A stretch of DNA of 43,738 nucleotides from UBA2144 sp043819035 (GTDB taxonomy: Bacteria > Patescibacteriota > Gracilibacteria > Peribacterales > Peribacteraceae): positions 1 through 43,738 of the forward strand of contig JBDRFD010000029.1 of the NCBI GenBank assembly GCA_043819035.1. Reading direction: 5' to 3'. Shown here piece after piece: positions 25,873 to 34,201 of the stretch; the first letter of the stretch is position 1, and every line of letters begins with the position of its first letter. Below the pieces are notes generated by a model. That model worked only from the letters and a program-made list of their open reading frames with translations. It was not told the DNA's origin and searched no databases. Made by a program: the position numbers and the translations under genes.

Positions 25873-25945
25873 CAGAAAAAAGAAGAAAAACAGGATTTGT
25901 CATGCTTAATCCTGTTTTTCCTGTTTTTCCTGTTTTTCCTTTTTC
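25873..25945 (-). terminator. Intrinsic terminator of mfd, formed by a micro-repeat palindrome
   Basis: On the minus strand AAAAACAGGATT, a 10-nt loop and AATCCTGTTTTT form a stem followed by CTTCTTTTTTC. The mfd stop codon lies in the stem. The upstream side is three 9-nt units (AGGAAAAAC on the minus strand) that also encode the KEKQEKQEKQD tail of Mfd. Confidence 0.65.
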
Positions 25946-28900
25946 TTCTTCACCATGGATTCCACCTCATTAGTTAGCTCCTTTAACCACTTATTAGCCT
26001 TCTCTCCACTCTTACGAACAATGGCGCCATGCTCAATCCTCAGTGTATTCCCGCTCACCCTCCACTGCGGATTTACTTTAAGCAGCTCCATAATTTCCTT
26101 GGCAGTTACCCTCGGACTCAGGGTCAGCACAATTTCTACGGAGTCTTTCTTGTTGCCAGACTCTTCTTTAACCCGCACAACTCCTGCGTGACGACATGCC
26201 ATTTTTAACCGCAGTACCGCGAAGAGATTCTCAACCTGCTCTGATAACTTGCCGTACTCCTCTTCCAGATCATCTTCGAACTCTTTCAGGATTTCTTCAT
26301 CCTCACTCCCCGCAAGCTTCTGGTACACGGATATTTTCTCCTGCGGGTCGGTGATGTAGAAAGAAGGAATCATCGCTTCCACGGGAAGAAGAATCTCCAC
26401 ATTAATTTCTTCCTCAGCTTCGCCTTTTCGTCCCGCTTTAATTTCCTCAACCGCAGCCTTGAGCATCCTGAGGTAATGGCTAACTCCAACCGTCTGCATC
26501 GTTCCCGACTGGTGCGCTCCGAGGATTTCACCGGCACCTCTGATCTCCAAATCTTTCATGGCTACCTGGAAACCGCTACCAAGTTCACACGCTTCCACAA
26601 TCGCACGGAGCCTCTTTCGCGCATCGTCCTTAAGTTTGGCGCCATGGTAAAGGAAATATGCGAAGGCCTGTCGCTTGCTGCGTCCGACTCGTCCACGCAG
26701 CTGATAGAGCTGCGCGAGGCCGAAGTTTTCCGCCCCGTTCACAATCAACGTATTCGCGCGTGGAAGGTCGATTCCGTTCTCGACGATGGTCGAACTCACC
26801 AGCACTTGGCACTCGCCTTTTTTAAAGGCCATGATTCGTTTCTCTAGATCATCGGGCCTAAGTTGCCCGTGTCCGACGATGAACGTCGCCTCGGGGATAA
26901 GTTCGCGCAGTTTGTCGGTAAATGCATCGATCGTTTCCACACGGTTATGCAACATGAAGACCTGCCCTTCACGCTTGATCTCTTCCAGAATCGCCTGGCG
27001 AACCAGCGAGTCTGAATATTTTCGCACTTCGGTGATAATGGGGAGGCGCCCCGGAGGAGGAGTGGTGATCGTCGTGATGTCACGCAACTTATGCAGTCCC
27101 AGGTTCAGTGTCCGGGGAATCGGTGTGGCGGTCAGCGTGAGGATGTCGACCGACGCGCGCATCTCCTTAAACTTTTCTTTCTGCTTCACACCAAAGCGTT
27201 GCTCCTCGTCTACTATTACAAGCCCCAAATTTAAAAACTGAACGTCAGGCTGGAGGAGGCGATGCGTTCCTATGATAATATCGATGTCCCCCTTCCTGAG
27301 TCTCTGAATAATTTCCTTCTGCTGCTTGGGACTTCTAAAGCGTGAGAGCATTTCGATGCGCACGGGAAAATCTGACATGCGTTCTTTGAAAGTATGGAAG
27401 TGCTGGTCGGCGAGAATGGTGATGGGCGCAACGAGCGCAACCTGTTTCCCGTCCTGCACTGCTTTGAATGCCGCGCGCATTGCCACTTCCGTTTTCCCGA
27501 ATCCCACATCTCCGCAGATCAGGCGGTCCATCGGGTAGTCATTCTCCATATCTTTTTTGAAATCTTCGATCGCTTTTAGCTGCCCCGGGGTTTCCTGGTA
27601 CGGGAATCCTTTTTCGAACTTTGCCTGGTCATTGTTATCATCCTTATAAGCAAACCCCTTGGCCTTCGCACGCTTCGCGTAGAGGTCTAGCAGGTCTTTG
27701 GCAATTTTCCTGGTCTCCACCCTCATCTTTTCGGATACTTTCTTCCATTCCATTGTCCCAAGCCTTGTCAGATTAGGTTCGTTCCCCTCTTCGTACACGA
27801 ACTTGCTGAGCTTGTCCGCCTGATCGACGGGGATAAAGAGTTTGTCGTTTTCCGCGTACGTCAATTCCAGATACTCGTGCATAGTGTTATCCACCTCCTT
27901 CTGTGTCATACCCTCAAATAGCCCAATCCCATGCTCCATGTGGACCACGTAGTCACCGGGGACGAGAGATGTGATAAAGTCGAGCGCGAGTTTGGCAATA
28001 CTCCTCTGCTTCCCGGCCTTCTTCAGAGAAAATATTTCGCGATCTGTGAGGAGCGCAAACTTGAGGTCCGGATTTTGGAGCGAGTGCGGGAGCAAATCAT
28101 CTTCTTCCGCGCCAATGAGAGTCACCACCCCCTTCTTGCTCTCCTTTTTTGTCGTATGTGCAATCCTCTCCTCACGCAAAATACCTTCCAGTTCTCCTAA
28201 ACGCTTTGTCACTACAAAGAGTGACCAGTCTTGGGTCAATTTATCGCGAATATCATTCAAGAAGTCGCCTAACGTATAGAACTTGAGAACCGAGAGATAG
28301 CGCACGTGCGCGTGATGTTCCTCGCCTGCCGGAAAAGGCGTAAACCTTAGCGCCGAATTCTGCAGAGGAAACTCGATATCATCCTGGTCATCCAGAACAA
28401 GGAGCGAATCCGCGGGCAGCTGCCTCGCAAGAGCGTTCGTCTGCTCATACACAATGGGGAAGACGGTGAGAGGTCCCTTGTACTCAGTCGTCTTGGAAAG
28501 ATCATCCCGATCAACCGCGAAGATCTTTTCGACCGTGTCAAACTCGAGCGCTACCCGAAAAGGTTGACTTTCCTGAATGGGATAAATGTCGAACACATCT
28601 CCGCTGCGTCTGTATTCCCCCGGCTGTAAGTACAGGTCTTCACCGTGGCTGTACCCTAAAGCCACTAATGACTCGACCACTTCTGTGAAATCAATCTCCT
28701 TTCCTTTCTTGAGAACGATTTTCTCTTCCTCCAGTTTTACAAATGATGGGAACATCGTGTCCCACGTTTTCCTTGAACAAAGATACACACCTACCCCCCT
28801 GCCACCGTCGCTCATGAGCGACGTGACTTGCATAAAGAGAAGGAACGGTTGCAGTGCCTGCGGGACTATCTCTCCCTCTCCATTTTCAATGGGGCTCAAG

Positions 28901-29130
28901 ACTTTTGTTTCCTGACCGAAGAATGCAAGCCAGTGCCGCCATGCCTCGCACTGCGCATCGTTCTCCGTGACGATGATGGTTGGTTGTTGGTTAAATGAGA
29001 GGAGATGACTGAGGAGCAACGCCTTTGCCGTCTCATTCGAGGCACCGGAAAGAATCAGCCGTCTTTTGGCCTTCAGAAGTTCTGCGAGTTCCCTGTGAGT
29101 TGCGCTCCCTAAAAGGAGAGAGGATTTCAT
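25906..29130 (-). CDS. mfd: Transcription-repair coupling factor Mfd
   Basis: The protein has 1074 residues. Mfd displaces RNA polymerase stalled at DNA lesions and recruits UvrA. The N-terminal UvrB-like part (about 1-330) is followed by the RNA polymerase-interacting domain (LVPGDYVVHMEHGIGLFEGM, about 390) and the RecG-like translocase: Walker A GDVGFGKTEVAMRAAFK, the DEEQ box in VIVDEEQRFGVKQKEKF, motif III LTATPIPRTL, and QLRGRVGRS (motif VI). The C-terminal TRCF domain is present. A 33-bp palindromic sequence inside the gene (28799-28831) encodes the loop MQVTSLMSDGGRG. The last residues (KEKQEKQEKQD) come from a tandem micro-repeat. No close -10 box or Shine-Dalgarno site is evident. 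Confidence 0.97.
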   Translation of the reverse strand: MKSSLLLGSATHRELAELLKAKRRLILSGASNETAKALLLSHLLSFNQQPTIIVTENDAQCEAWRHWLAFFGQETKVLSPIENGEGEIVPQALQPFLLFMQVTSLMSDGGRGVGVYLCSRKTWDTMFPSFVKLEEEKIVLKKGKEIDFTEVVESLVALGYSHGEDLYLQPGEYRRSGDVFDIYPIQESQPFRVALEFDTVEKIFAVDRDDLSKTTEYKGPLTVFPIVYEQTNALARQLPADSLLVLDDQDDIEFPLQNSALRFTPFPAGEEHHAHVRYLSVLKFYTLGDFLNDIRDKLTQDWSLFVVTKRLGELEGILREERIAHTTKKESKKGVVTLIGAEEDDLLPHSLQNPDLKFALLTDREIFSLKKAGKQRSIAKLALDFITSLVPGDYVVHMEHGIGLFEGMTQKEVDNTMHEYLELTYAENDKLFIPVDQADKLSKFVYEEGNEPNLTRLGTMEWKKVSEKMRVETRKIAKDLLDLYAKRAKAKGFAYKDDNNDQAKFEKGFPYQETPGQLKAIEDFKKDMENDYPMDRLICGDVGFGKTEVAMRAAFKAVQDGKQVALVAPITILADQHFHTFKERMSDFPVRIEMLSRFRSPKQQKEIIQRLRKGDIDIIIGTHRLLQPDVQFLNLGLVIVDEEQRFGVKQKEKFKEMRASVDILTLTATPIPRTLNLGLHKLRDITTITTPPPGRLPIITEVRKYSDSLVRQAILEEIKREGQVFMLHNRVETIDAFTDKLRELIPEATFIVGHGQLRPDDLEKRIMAFKKGECQVLVSSTIVENGIDLPRANTLIVNGAENFGLAQLYQLRGRVGRSKRQAFAYFLYHGAKLKDDARKRLRAIVEACELGSGFQVAMKDLEIRGAGEILGAHQSGTMQTVGVSHYLRMLKAAVEEIKAGRKGEAEEEINVEILLPVEAMIPSFYITDPQEKISVYQKLAGSEDEEILKEFEDDLEEEYGKLSEQVENLFAVLRLKMACRHAGVVRVKEESGNKKDSVEIVLTLSPRVTAKEIMELLKVNPQWRVSGNTLRIEHGAIVRKSGEKANKWLKELTNEVESMVKKKKEKQEKQEKQD
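28799..28831. repeat. Palindrome within mfd shared with 38701-38733
   Basis: CTGCCACCGTCGCTCATGAG followed by CGACGTGACTTGC. The copy at 38701 differs at four positions, two of which are a paired swap in the stem (T-A here, A-T there) that keeps the hairpin. Here the sequence is part of the mfd reading frame. Confidence 0.65.
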
Positions 29131-29683
29131 TAGATTTTCAAAATATTACTACTTTAGAAATGATGTATTCCGCTATAAGTCCCGCGATCCAAATAGATCG
29201 AGGAGACTGAGGTATTCACTGTGACTATGGATACTATAGCAATATTTTGGAGGGTTCTCAAGGATGATTTATATGTTTTTCTCTCCCAACAACCCAGATG
29301 TACTTCCATCACTACAGCTGGTGAAAGCTCTAAGGGCTAAAGCCCATTAAGTCTTTTGTTAACCCCGCATTCTCGCCTTCGCATAGCCGGATCGATAGTT
29401 CGAATGTCAATAAAATGTAGATGTCTCGTAAGAACGCTACGGCGGAGCAAGGTAAATGCGGGGTTAACAAACGCATATTTTTAGTTGCACTTGCATGATT
29501 AGTAAGCATTCACGGTATTAAAGAGCTTACTCCTCCTGCAACCTAAGAGGCATTATCAGGTGGGGCGTACTCGCCGCTTATATCCCTGAGTGTTCCCCGA
29601 GATTTCATTATCGTTATTTAAAATTAATGTTCTATTATCAAAATAGATGTATAAAATACATATGATTTCCCCCCATCTTAATA
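29131..29683. other. 550-bp gap with a palindromic element and a dnaN-end copy
   Basis: No gene is seen. It contains a REP-like element at about 29330-29477 (GGGCTAAAGCCCA, then GTTAACCCCGCATT facing AATGCGGGGTTAAC), the detached copy of the dnaN 3' end (29526-29562), and an AT-rich stretch before the repeat-protein gene. Confidence 0.65.
29526..29562 (-). pseudogene. Detached copy of the dnaN 3' end
   Basis: 37 bases are identical to 33040-33076, the end of dnaN, including the stop codon; the minus strand encodes HLIMPLRLQEE plus stop. It forms a direct repeat that brackets a 3.5-kb segment with a repeat protein, a lipoprotein and an IS200-type transposase. Nothing upstream encodes the rest of DnaN. 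Confidence 0.9.
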
Positions 29684-31174
29684 ATGCTGAATATTGGCCT
29701 CGTACATCTTGTGCTCGTTGCTAGCTTATTAACAAACATCGTCTTGATGACTATCAATACACAAGGCCCTTCTCAGCTTGGGCAAATCATGGGAGACCCC
29801 TTTGTGGATGAATTTTATGAAGAGCCACAGGATATACTAGATCTTTTTGATTTTACGTCCGACCCCTCACCTGAACATGGTACATTTTACTCAGACTATG
29901 AAGATAGGGATGACGATGATGAGGAGCATGAGCCCTTTACTTCTGAAGCGCCTCTTGATCCTCCCGGTGAGCATGTCCCCGCTCTTACGCTTGCACATGA
30001 CACAGAGATCTCCTCATTACATAGCACTTTTGCCTCCGCTGCTGGACATGAGCCTGCTGAATCCGCAAGTGAATCTATTCACCATCCGGAAGATTCTTCC
30101 TACCATGACCCGGCTCTATCTACAGCTGGACATGACCCTGTGGTATCAACTGGCGATCATGAATCAACTCTTTCCCCGAGGCACGATGAAACACTCTCTA
30201 CTATGGGGCACTACCCTGTAGATAGTAGTACACATACAGCTTATGATTCTTTGAGCCATACCCCATCATTATCGACGAGCGGGCATTACCCCAGGCTCTC
30301 TGCAGACGGTAAACATGATCCCTCGGATTCTGGTTCTAAACATGATTCCTTTGCTTCTGCTACTCACGACATTACCGAATCATACATTGGGCATTGGCCA
30401 AGTGTGTCTGCTACGCATTCTGCTCTTGATTCATCCAGCCATGAAAGCGAGCTTTCTGTTGTTGGACACCACCCATCAATTTCCATACTACATACCATTG
30501 GTTACTCAGAAGCTCACAGCACCGAGGACTCTAAAGCTGGTCATGACCCCTTTGTGTCGACTGATGCTGAACATTCACCATCTGACTCATATGCTCATGA
30601 TCCTGTTGTAAGTGGAGCAGCCCCTCATGACCCTACTATGAGCACTGGTGGTCATTCTTTGAGTGACTCCTTAGGTGGTCATCCTGGTATGCATACGGTT
30701 TCATTAAGTGAAGAGGGGGCTCGTGCTCTTATGGAGGCTCATGCTATTGTTGGGAGTGAGCCTCATGACGCTGAATATTCCAGCTCTGATCATGATACTG
30801 CTGCTTCCGACGGTGAGCATAATCCTTTTTTATCACATGATCTAGCAACATCACTTGGTGATCATTTATCGAGTGCTTCCTCAATGCATACAGTACCTAA
30901 AAGCGAAGAAGGGGCTCATGATATTGTTGGGAGTGAGCCTCATGACGCTGAATATTCCGGTATTGGCCATACCACTAGTGACTCCTCAGGCATTCACGAT
31001 CCCGTTGTAAGTGAAGAAACCTATCATGATTCTGCTATGTCAACCGGTGACCATCCTGAGCCTCATGACCCGGCCTTCTCTGTTTTAGAACAACATTATG
31101 CCTCCGACTCAGGTCATGGGGAGGGTCACGATCCAATGGATTCATACGACGAAGATGGTGGTTACGGTGAGTAG
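29684..31174 (+). CDS. His-Asp-Pro/Ser repeat protein, ending at an in-frame amber codon
   Basis: The protein has 496 residues. The N-terminus (MLNIGLVHLVLVASLLTNIV) is a signal peptide or membrane anchor. After an acidic stretch, nearly the whole mature part is degenerate repeats of about 11-13 residues around the pattern (G/A/P)HDPxxS, rich in His, Asp, Ser, Thr and Pro (for example GHDPVVST, AHDPVVSG, PHDPTMST). Two units share a longer exact stretch (IVGSEPHDAEYS), a recent internal duplication. The repeats continue in frame after the TAG at 31172-31174 up to a second TAG at 31286-31288, which would give 534 residues. A surface protein with possible metal binding through His/Asp is an inference; no family is recognised. 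Confidence 0.75.
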   Translation: MLNIGLVHLVLVASLLTNIVLMTINTQGPSQLGQIMGDPFVDEFYEEPQDILDLFDFTSDPSPEHGTFYSDYEDRDDDDEEHEPFTSEAPLDPPGEHVPALTLAHDTEISSLHSTFASAAGHEPAESASESIHHPEDSSYHDPALSTAGHDPVVSTGDHESTLSPRHDETLSTMGHYPVDSSTHTAYDSLSHTPSLSTSGHYPRLSADGKHDPSDSGSKHDSFASATHDITESYIGHWPSVSATHSALDSSSHESELSVVGHHPSISILHTIGYSEAHSTEDSKAGHDPFVSTDAEHSPSDSYAHDPVVSGAAPHDPTMSTGGHSLSDSLGGHPGMHTVSLSEEGARALMEAHAIVGSEPHDAEYSSSDHDTAASDGEHNPFLSHDLATSLGDHLSSASSMHTVPKSEEGAHDIVGSEPHDAEYSGIGHTTSDSSGIHDPVVSEETYHDSAMSTGDHPEPHDPAFSVLEQHYASDSGHGEGHDPMDSYDEDGGYGE

Positions 31175-31288
31175 AACCATGATCCCTTTACTTCTGGGGC
31201 ACCGCATGATCCTGCTTTGAGCGAAGAAGCCAGTCATGATCCCTATGTGTCTGAACCTCATGATCCCTATATGTCAGAGTCAATGTAG
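31175..31288 (+). pseudogene. In-frame continuation of the repeat protein beyond the amber codon
   Basis: 37 further codons keep the same frame and repeat pattern (NHDPFTSG, PHDPALSE, SHDPYVSE, PHDPYMSE) and end in TAG. Coding character is undiminished, so the amber codon at 31172 is either a recent nonsense mutation, a site of readthrough or a sequencing error. TAG is used as a normal stop elsewhere here (gene four of the secreted cluster, aspS). Confidence 0.8.
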
Positions 31289-31294
31289 TCTTTC

Positions 31295-32383
31295 TTAGTC
31301 GTTTTTTGGATCCTTTGTAATACAGCCTGTTAGCTCTTGTTGATCTTTAAACTTCTTTTGGCATGCAGCTACATGCCCCCAGATATCTACCATTTGTGAG
31401 TATGTTATGTATGGAGAGATAAGAACCCGGCTTGGCTTTCGATTGCCAGATTCATCCAGAAAATCTCCTCTTCCGCGTACTTTACCTTCTAAAGTTGGAT
31501 ATACCCTTATAATGTACTGCTCGAATTCTTCCGGATCCACAAAGTTATCTGCAAGCTGATCGAAGGGCCCATCATAATAATTATTCTGTCGCACATTCAT
31601 TTTATCTACTCCAAACAGAATTTTCCTTCCCATCCCAGGCTCATCATAAAATGCAAATCCTGAGCGCCTTCCTACGTAAATATCTTTCCCATACGGTTGA
31701 AGAAGATCGGGCAATGGTGCGGATTCATCTAGAACAAATCTGAATCTGGATTGCGTTTCATCAAAAAGAAGGACTAATTGAAATCCGGATTCATCAAATG
31801 TGCGCACAACAAATATTTCCCCCTCGTGCATTCTCATATCTACAGGCTCAGTTTGTGAAACATTGTGCAGAAGGAATGTTACAGTCTTATCTTTATATGT
31901 AACCGTGTATTCCAAATCATCAATTTTCTTCAGGATGACACCATCTTCATCGGAGAGATTTTTGTGCCATGATTCCCTATACTCAAAGTATGGTTCGCGC
32001 CGGTTTGTCACCCGAAAGTATGCGAAGCTAATGATCCCTTCTTCACGATCAATACTATCCAACCGAATATTCCCCCATATGTCCCCGCCATTTGCATAGA
32101 AATGGAAGTAGTAATAGTTCTCAGTTGGATACACATTCACAGTGTCTTTGAGCGAGCCAAACACGTATGAAAACATCGATTCAATGTCATCAAGATCCAG
32201 GGATTCTGATCTTACTTCGTCTATAAACTCTTCATTTGTATAGAGTTTGGGCATATTCCCTTTTAATGCTTCTGGGTCATTTCCTGTACCAACAGTTGAG
32301 CTCTGATTGGCACACCCCGTTAGAACCACACTAATTATGAGTGTTGCTATAGCGCCGATGGATTTCAAATAATTTATTTTCAT
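31295..32383 (-). CDS. Putative lipoprotein, unknown function
   Basis: The protein has 362 residues from the ATG at 32383. The N-terminus MKINYLKSIGAIATLIISVV is followed by the lipobox LTGC, so the cysteine at about residue 24 should be lipidated and the protein membrane-anchored outside. The mature part is rich in beta strands and charged (NVYPTENYYYFHFYANGGD, YTVTYKDKTVTFLLH) with no known motif. A GTG at 32392 would also open the frame but falls in the -10-like TAGAGT (32391-32396), so the ATG 7 nt after that box is preferred. It converges with the repeat-protein gene, their ends lying only 6 bp apart if the amber is read through. Both sit inside the dnaN-end direct repeat. Confidence 0.78.
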   Translation of the reverse strand: MKINYLKSIGAIATLIISVVLTGCANQSSTVGTGNDPEALKGNMPKLYTNEEFIDEVRSESLDLDDIESMFSYVFGSLKDTVNVYPTENYYYFHFYANGGDIWGNIRLDSIDREEGIISFAYFRVTNRREPYFEYRESWHKNLSDEDGVILKKIDDLEYTVTYKDKTVTFLLHNVSQTEPVDMRMHEGEIFVVRTFDESGFQLVLLFDETQSRFRFVLDESAPLPDLLQPYGKDIYVGRRSGFAFYDEPGMGRKILFGVDKMNVRQNNYYDGPFDQLADNFVDPEEFEQYIIRVYPTLEGKVRGRGDFLDESGNRKPSRVLISPYITYSQMVDIWGHVAACQKKFKDQQELTGCITKDPKND

Positions 32384-32429
32384 CTTGTTCACTCTAACAT
32401 ATATTGCCTTATTTGCTCACATATCTTTA

Positions 32430-33020
32430 GCTGAGCAACTGAGCAACTGAACACCCCTCGCCTTAAAGGCGAGGGGTTCGCGCTGCACTGAAGTGCCCTC
32501 GTTATTGGATATCCACAGTTCCGTGCTGCAATTCTTCTCCTTCTTGATTATCGATGTATTCCTTAATCATCTCATCTGTGATCGCACCACTTGATACTGC
32601 AAGGTATCCTCTTGCCCAGAAATGACGCCCCCAGAAGGTTTTGCGGACAGATGGAAAGAGAGAAAACAGTTTGTAAGGGCTTTCCCCTTTGATCTTTTGC
32701 ATAAGTTTTGAAATTGAAAGATGTGGTGGGTAGGATGCGAAGAGATGGACATGATCAATGGCAACTTTCCCTGAGATGATCTCTACATCTTCTTCCTGAC
32801 ATATTTGACGGATGAGATCTCGTACTTTCTCTCCAACTTGCCCATACAGTATTTTTTTGCGGTATTTTGGAACCCAGACTAGATGAACTTTAAGATCGTA
32901 TTTGCTGTGAGAAGTGGTGCGATAGTGCCTCATAAAAAGGCCACGTAGGGTACCACAAGTTGAGTAAGTGTCGAACTGAAGTCTCCGCCTAAAGGCGGGG
33001 GGTTTCACCCATTCCCCGAA
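32430..33020 (-). mobile_element. IS200/IS605-type insertion sequence, tnpA only
   Basis: The element contains a Y1 transposase gene flanked by subterminal hairpins, as in IS200: CCCCTCGCCTTAAAGGCGAGGGG at 32454-32476 beyond the gene end, and CCGCCTAAAGGCGG at 32985-32998 beyond its start. There are no terminal inverted repeats, as expected for single-strand transposition. The exact ends are estimated. No tnpB is present. It lies directly next to the 3' end of dnaN. Confidence 0.75.
32502..32933 (-). CDS. tnpA: IS200-type Y1 transposase TnpA
   Basis: The protein has 143 residues from the ATG at 32933, the family length; a start at 33008 would run through the left-end hairpin. It shows the HUH signature HVH (H61, H63 in DHVHLFASYPPH), the typical N-terminal YDLKVHLVWVPKYRKK, FWGRHFWARGYLAVSSG, and the catalytic tyrosine Y126 in MIKEYIDNQ. 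TnpA cuts and joins single-stranded DNA at hairpin-bearing ends during replication. The gene appears intact. Confidence 0.95.
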   Translation of the reverse strand: MRHYRTTSHSKYDLKVHLVWVPKYRKKILYGQVGEKVRDLIRQICQEEDVEIISGKVAIDHVHLFASYPPHLSISKLMQKIKGESPYKLFSLFPSVRKTFWGRHFWARGYLAVSSGAITDEMIKEYIDNQEGEELQHGTVDIQ

Positions 33021-33039
33021 CTAGATACTAAGGACCACA

Positions 33040-33076
33040 CTTACTCCTCCTGCAACCTAAGAGGCATTATCAGGTG
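33040..33076 (-). repeat. Gene-attached copy of the 37-bp dnaN-end direct repeat
   Basis: It is the end of the dnaN reading frame, identical over 37 bases to 29526-29562. The conserved DnaN C-terminal MPxRL element lies within it. Confidence 0.9.
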
Positions 33077-34201
33077 CAGCGACTGCTTTGCAGATGGAAT
33101 GTGGAATACCGCGGGGTGCATACTATCTGTGATGTGTACTTCCACCTCTTGATCGTCCACATGAGTTAAAAAGTCGAGGAGGTACGAGGAGCTTAGGGCA
33201 ATCTTGTTCGCGCTTCCGTCGACCGACACATCAAGCGTGGCTTCGTCTGTTCCGATCTGCGTCTGTGGAGTTTTGATGTGAAGGGATCCCTTTTTGAAAC
33301 TGAATGTGAGATTGTTATTAATCTCTTTCGCGAAGTAGTGCATACGTTTTACAACCGTAAGGAGTTCCTTTGTAGGAATCTTCACCTTGGTATTCGAGTC
33401 TTTTGGAATAATCTGCTGATAGTCCGGGAACTTTCCTTCGATCAGGCGCGAAAGGAGTTGTGTCTGCCCCACTGCCAATTCAATTTGTTGGCTACTCAAA
33501 GAGATCTCAACCTTTGGAGCTGCCTTTTTCTTTTTGTCCTCTTCTTCTCCACCCTTTTCTGTTTTCCCATCCTCCTTTTTGGAACCCAGTACACTCTTAA
33601 GTTCTTCCAAGACCTTTGCAGGAATGATGCAGGAGATATCGGATCCTCCGCTCATCGGAATACTATATTCAGAGAGTCTGTAGCTGTCTGTGGCCACAAA
33701 TACCAATTTCCCCTTCTCCGCGCGCAAATATACTCCGGAGAGTACCGGTCTTAGTGTTGATTTCGCTGATGCGAATGTCACCATATGAAGCGCATCCAGA
33801 AGCGGACCGGTATCCAAAGAGAATGACACTTCTTTTTCTATGGATGTGATTGTGGGATATTCAGATGCTGCTTCACCTGCAATTATTGTCTTTGCGTGTT
33901 TAGAGGTACATTTAAGTTGGGTCCCCTCACTGGTCTCCAAGAGAACCTCGTCATCAGAATTATATTGCGCAAAGTTTAATATTGCTTTTGATGGCACCGT
34001 AATCGCCCCCTCGTTTTCTATACTCGCTTCAAAGCTTGTCACAATACTCAGTTCCAAATCGGTTGCACTTACGGTGCACCTCTTTCCTTCGGCCACAATT
34101 AAAATATTTCCAAGAATCGGAAGTGCCTGCTGCCCGCTTATCGCACGACTCACAAGATGAATTGATTGGAGAAGTTGTGATGTTTGGCAGGAAAATTTCA
34201 T
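33041..34201 (-). CDS. dnaN: DNA polymerase III beta subunit (sliding clamp)
   Basis: The protein has 386 residues. It is the ring-shaped processivity factor for DnaE. It begins MKFSCQTSQLLQSIHLVSRA, shows ALPILGNILI and VATDSYRLSEY, and ends with the conserved MPLRL element. Residues of about 206-228 form an extra Lys/Glu-rich insertion (SKKEDGKTEKGGEEEDKKKK) absent from typical clamps. A TACTAT box (34208-34213) ends 6 nt before the ATG with TTTATA 17 bp upstream, so the mRNA is probably leaderless. An oriC-like region lies directly upstream. dnaA is not in the window; in many bacteria it neighbours dnaN. Confidence 0.97.
   Translation of the reverse strand: MKFSCQTSQLLQSIHLVSRAISGQQALPILGNILIVAEGKRCTVSATDLELSIVTSFEASIENEGAITVPSKAILNFAQYNSDDEVLLETSEGTQLKCTSKHAKTIIAGEAASEYPTITSIEKEVSFSLDTGPLLDALHMVTFASAKSTLRPVLSGVYLRAEKGKLVFVATDSYRLSEYSIPMSGGSDISCIIPAKVLEELKSVLGSKKEDGKTEKGGEEEDKKKKAAPKVEISLSSQQIELAVGQTQLLSRLIEGKFPDYQQIIPKDSNTKVKIPTKELLTVVKRMHYFAKEINNNLTFSFKKGSLHIKTPQTQIGTDEATLDVSVDGSANKIALSSSYLLDFLTHVDDQEVEVHITDSMHPAVFHIPSAKQSLHLIMPLRLQEE

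Noticed and set aside
31172..31174. General recoding of UAG as a sense codon
   Set aside because: TAG ends other convincing genes here (aspS at 20684-20686 and secreted protein four at 9547-9549), so only a local nonsense mutation or readthrough is considered.
32934..33008. Upstream extension of TnpA to 33008
   Set aside because: The extra codons run through the left-end hairpin and do not match the family; the start at 32933 gives the conserved N-terminus.
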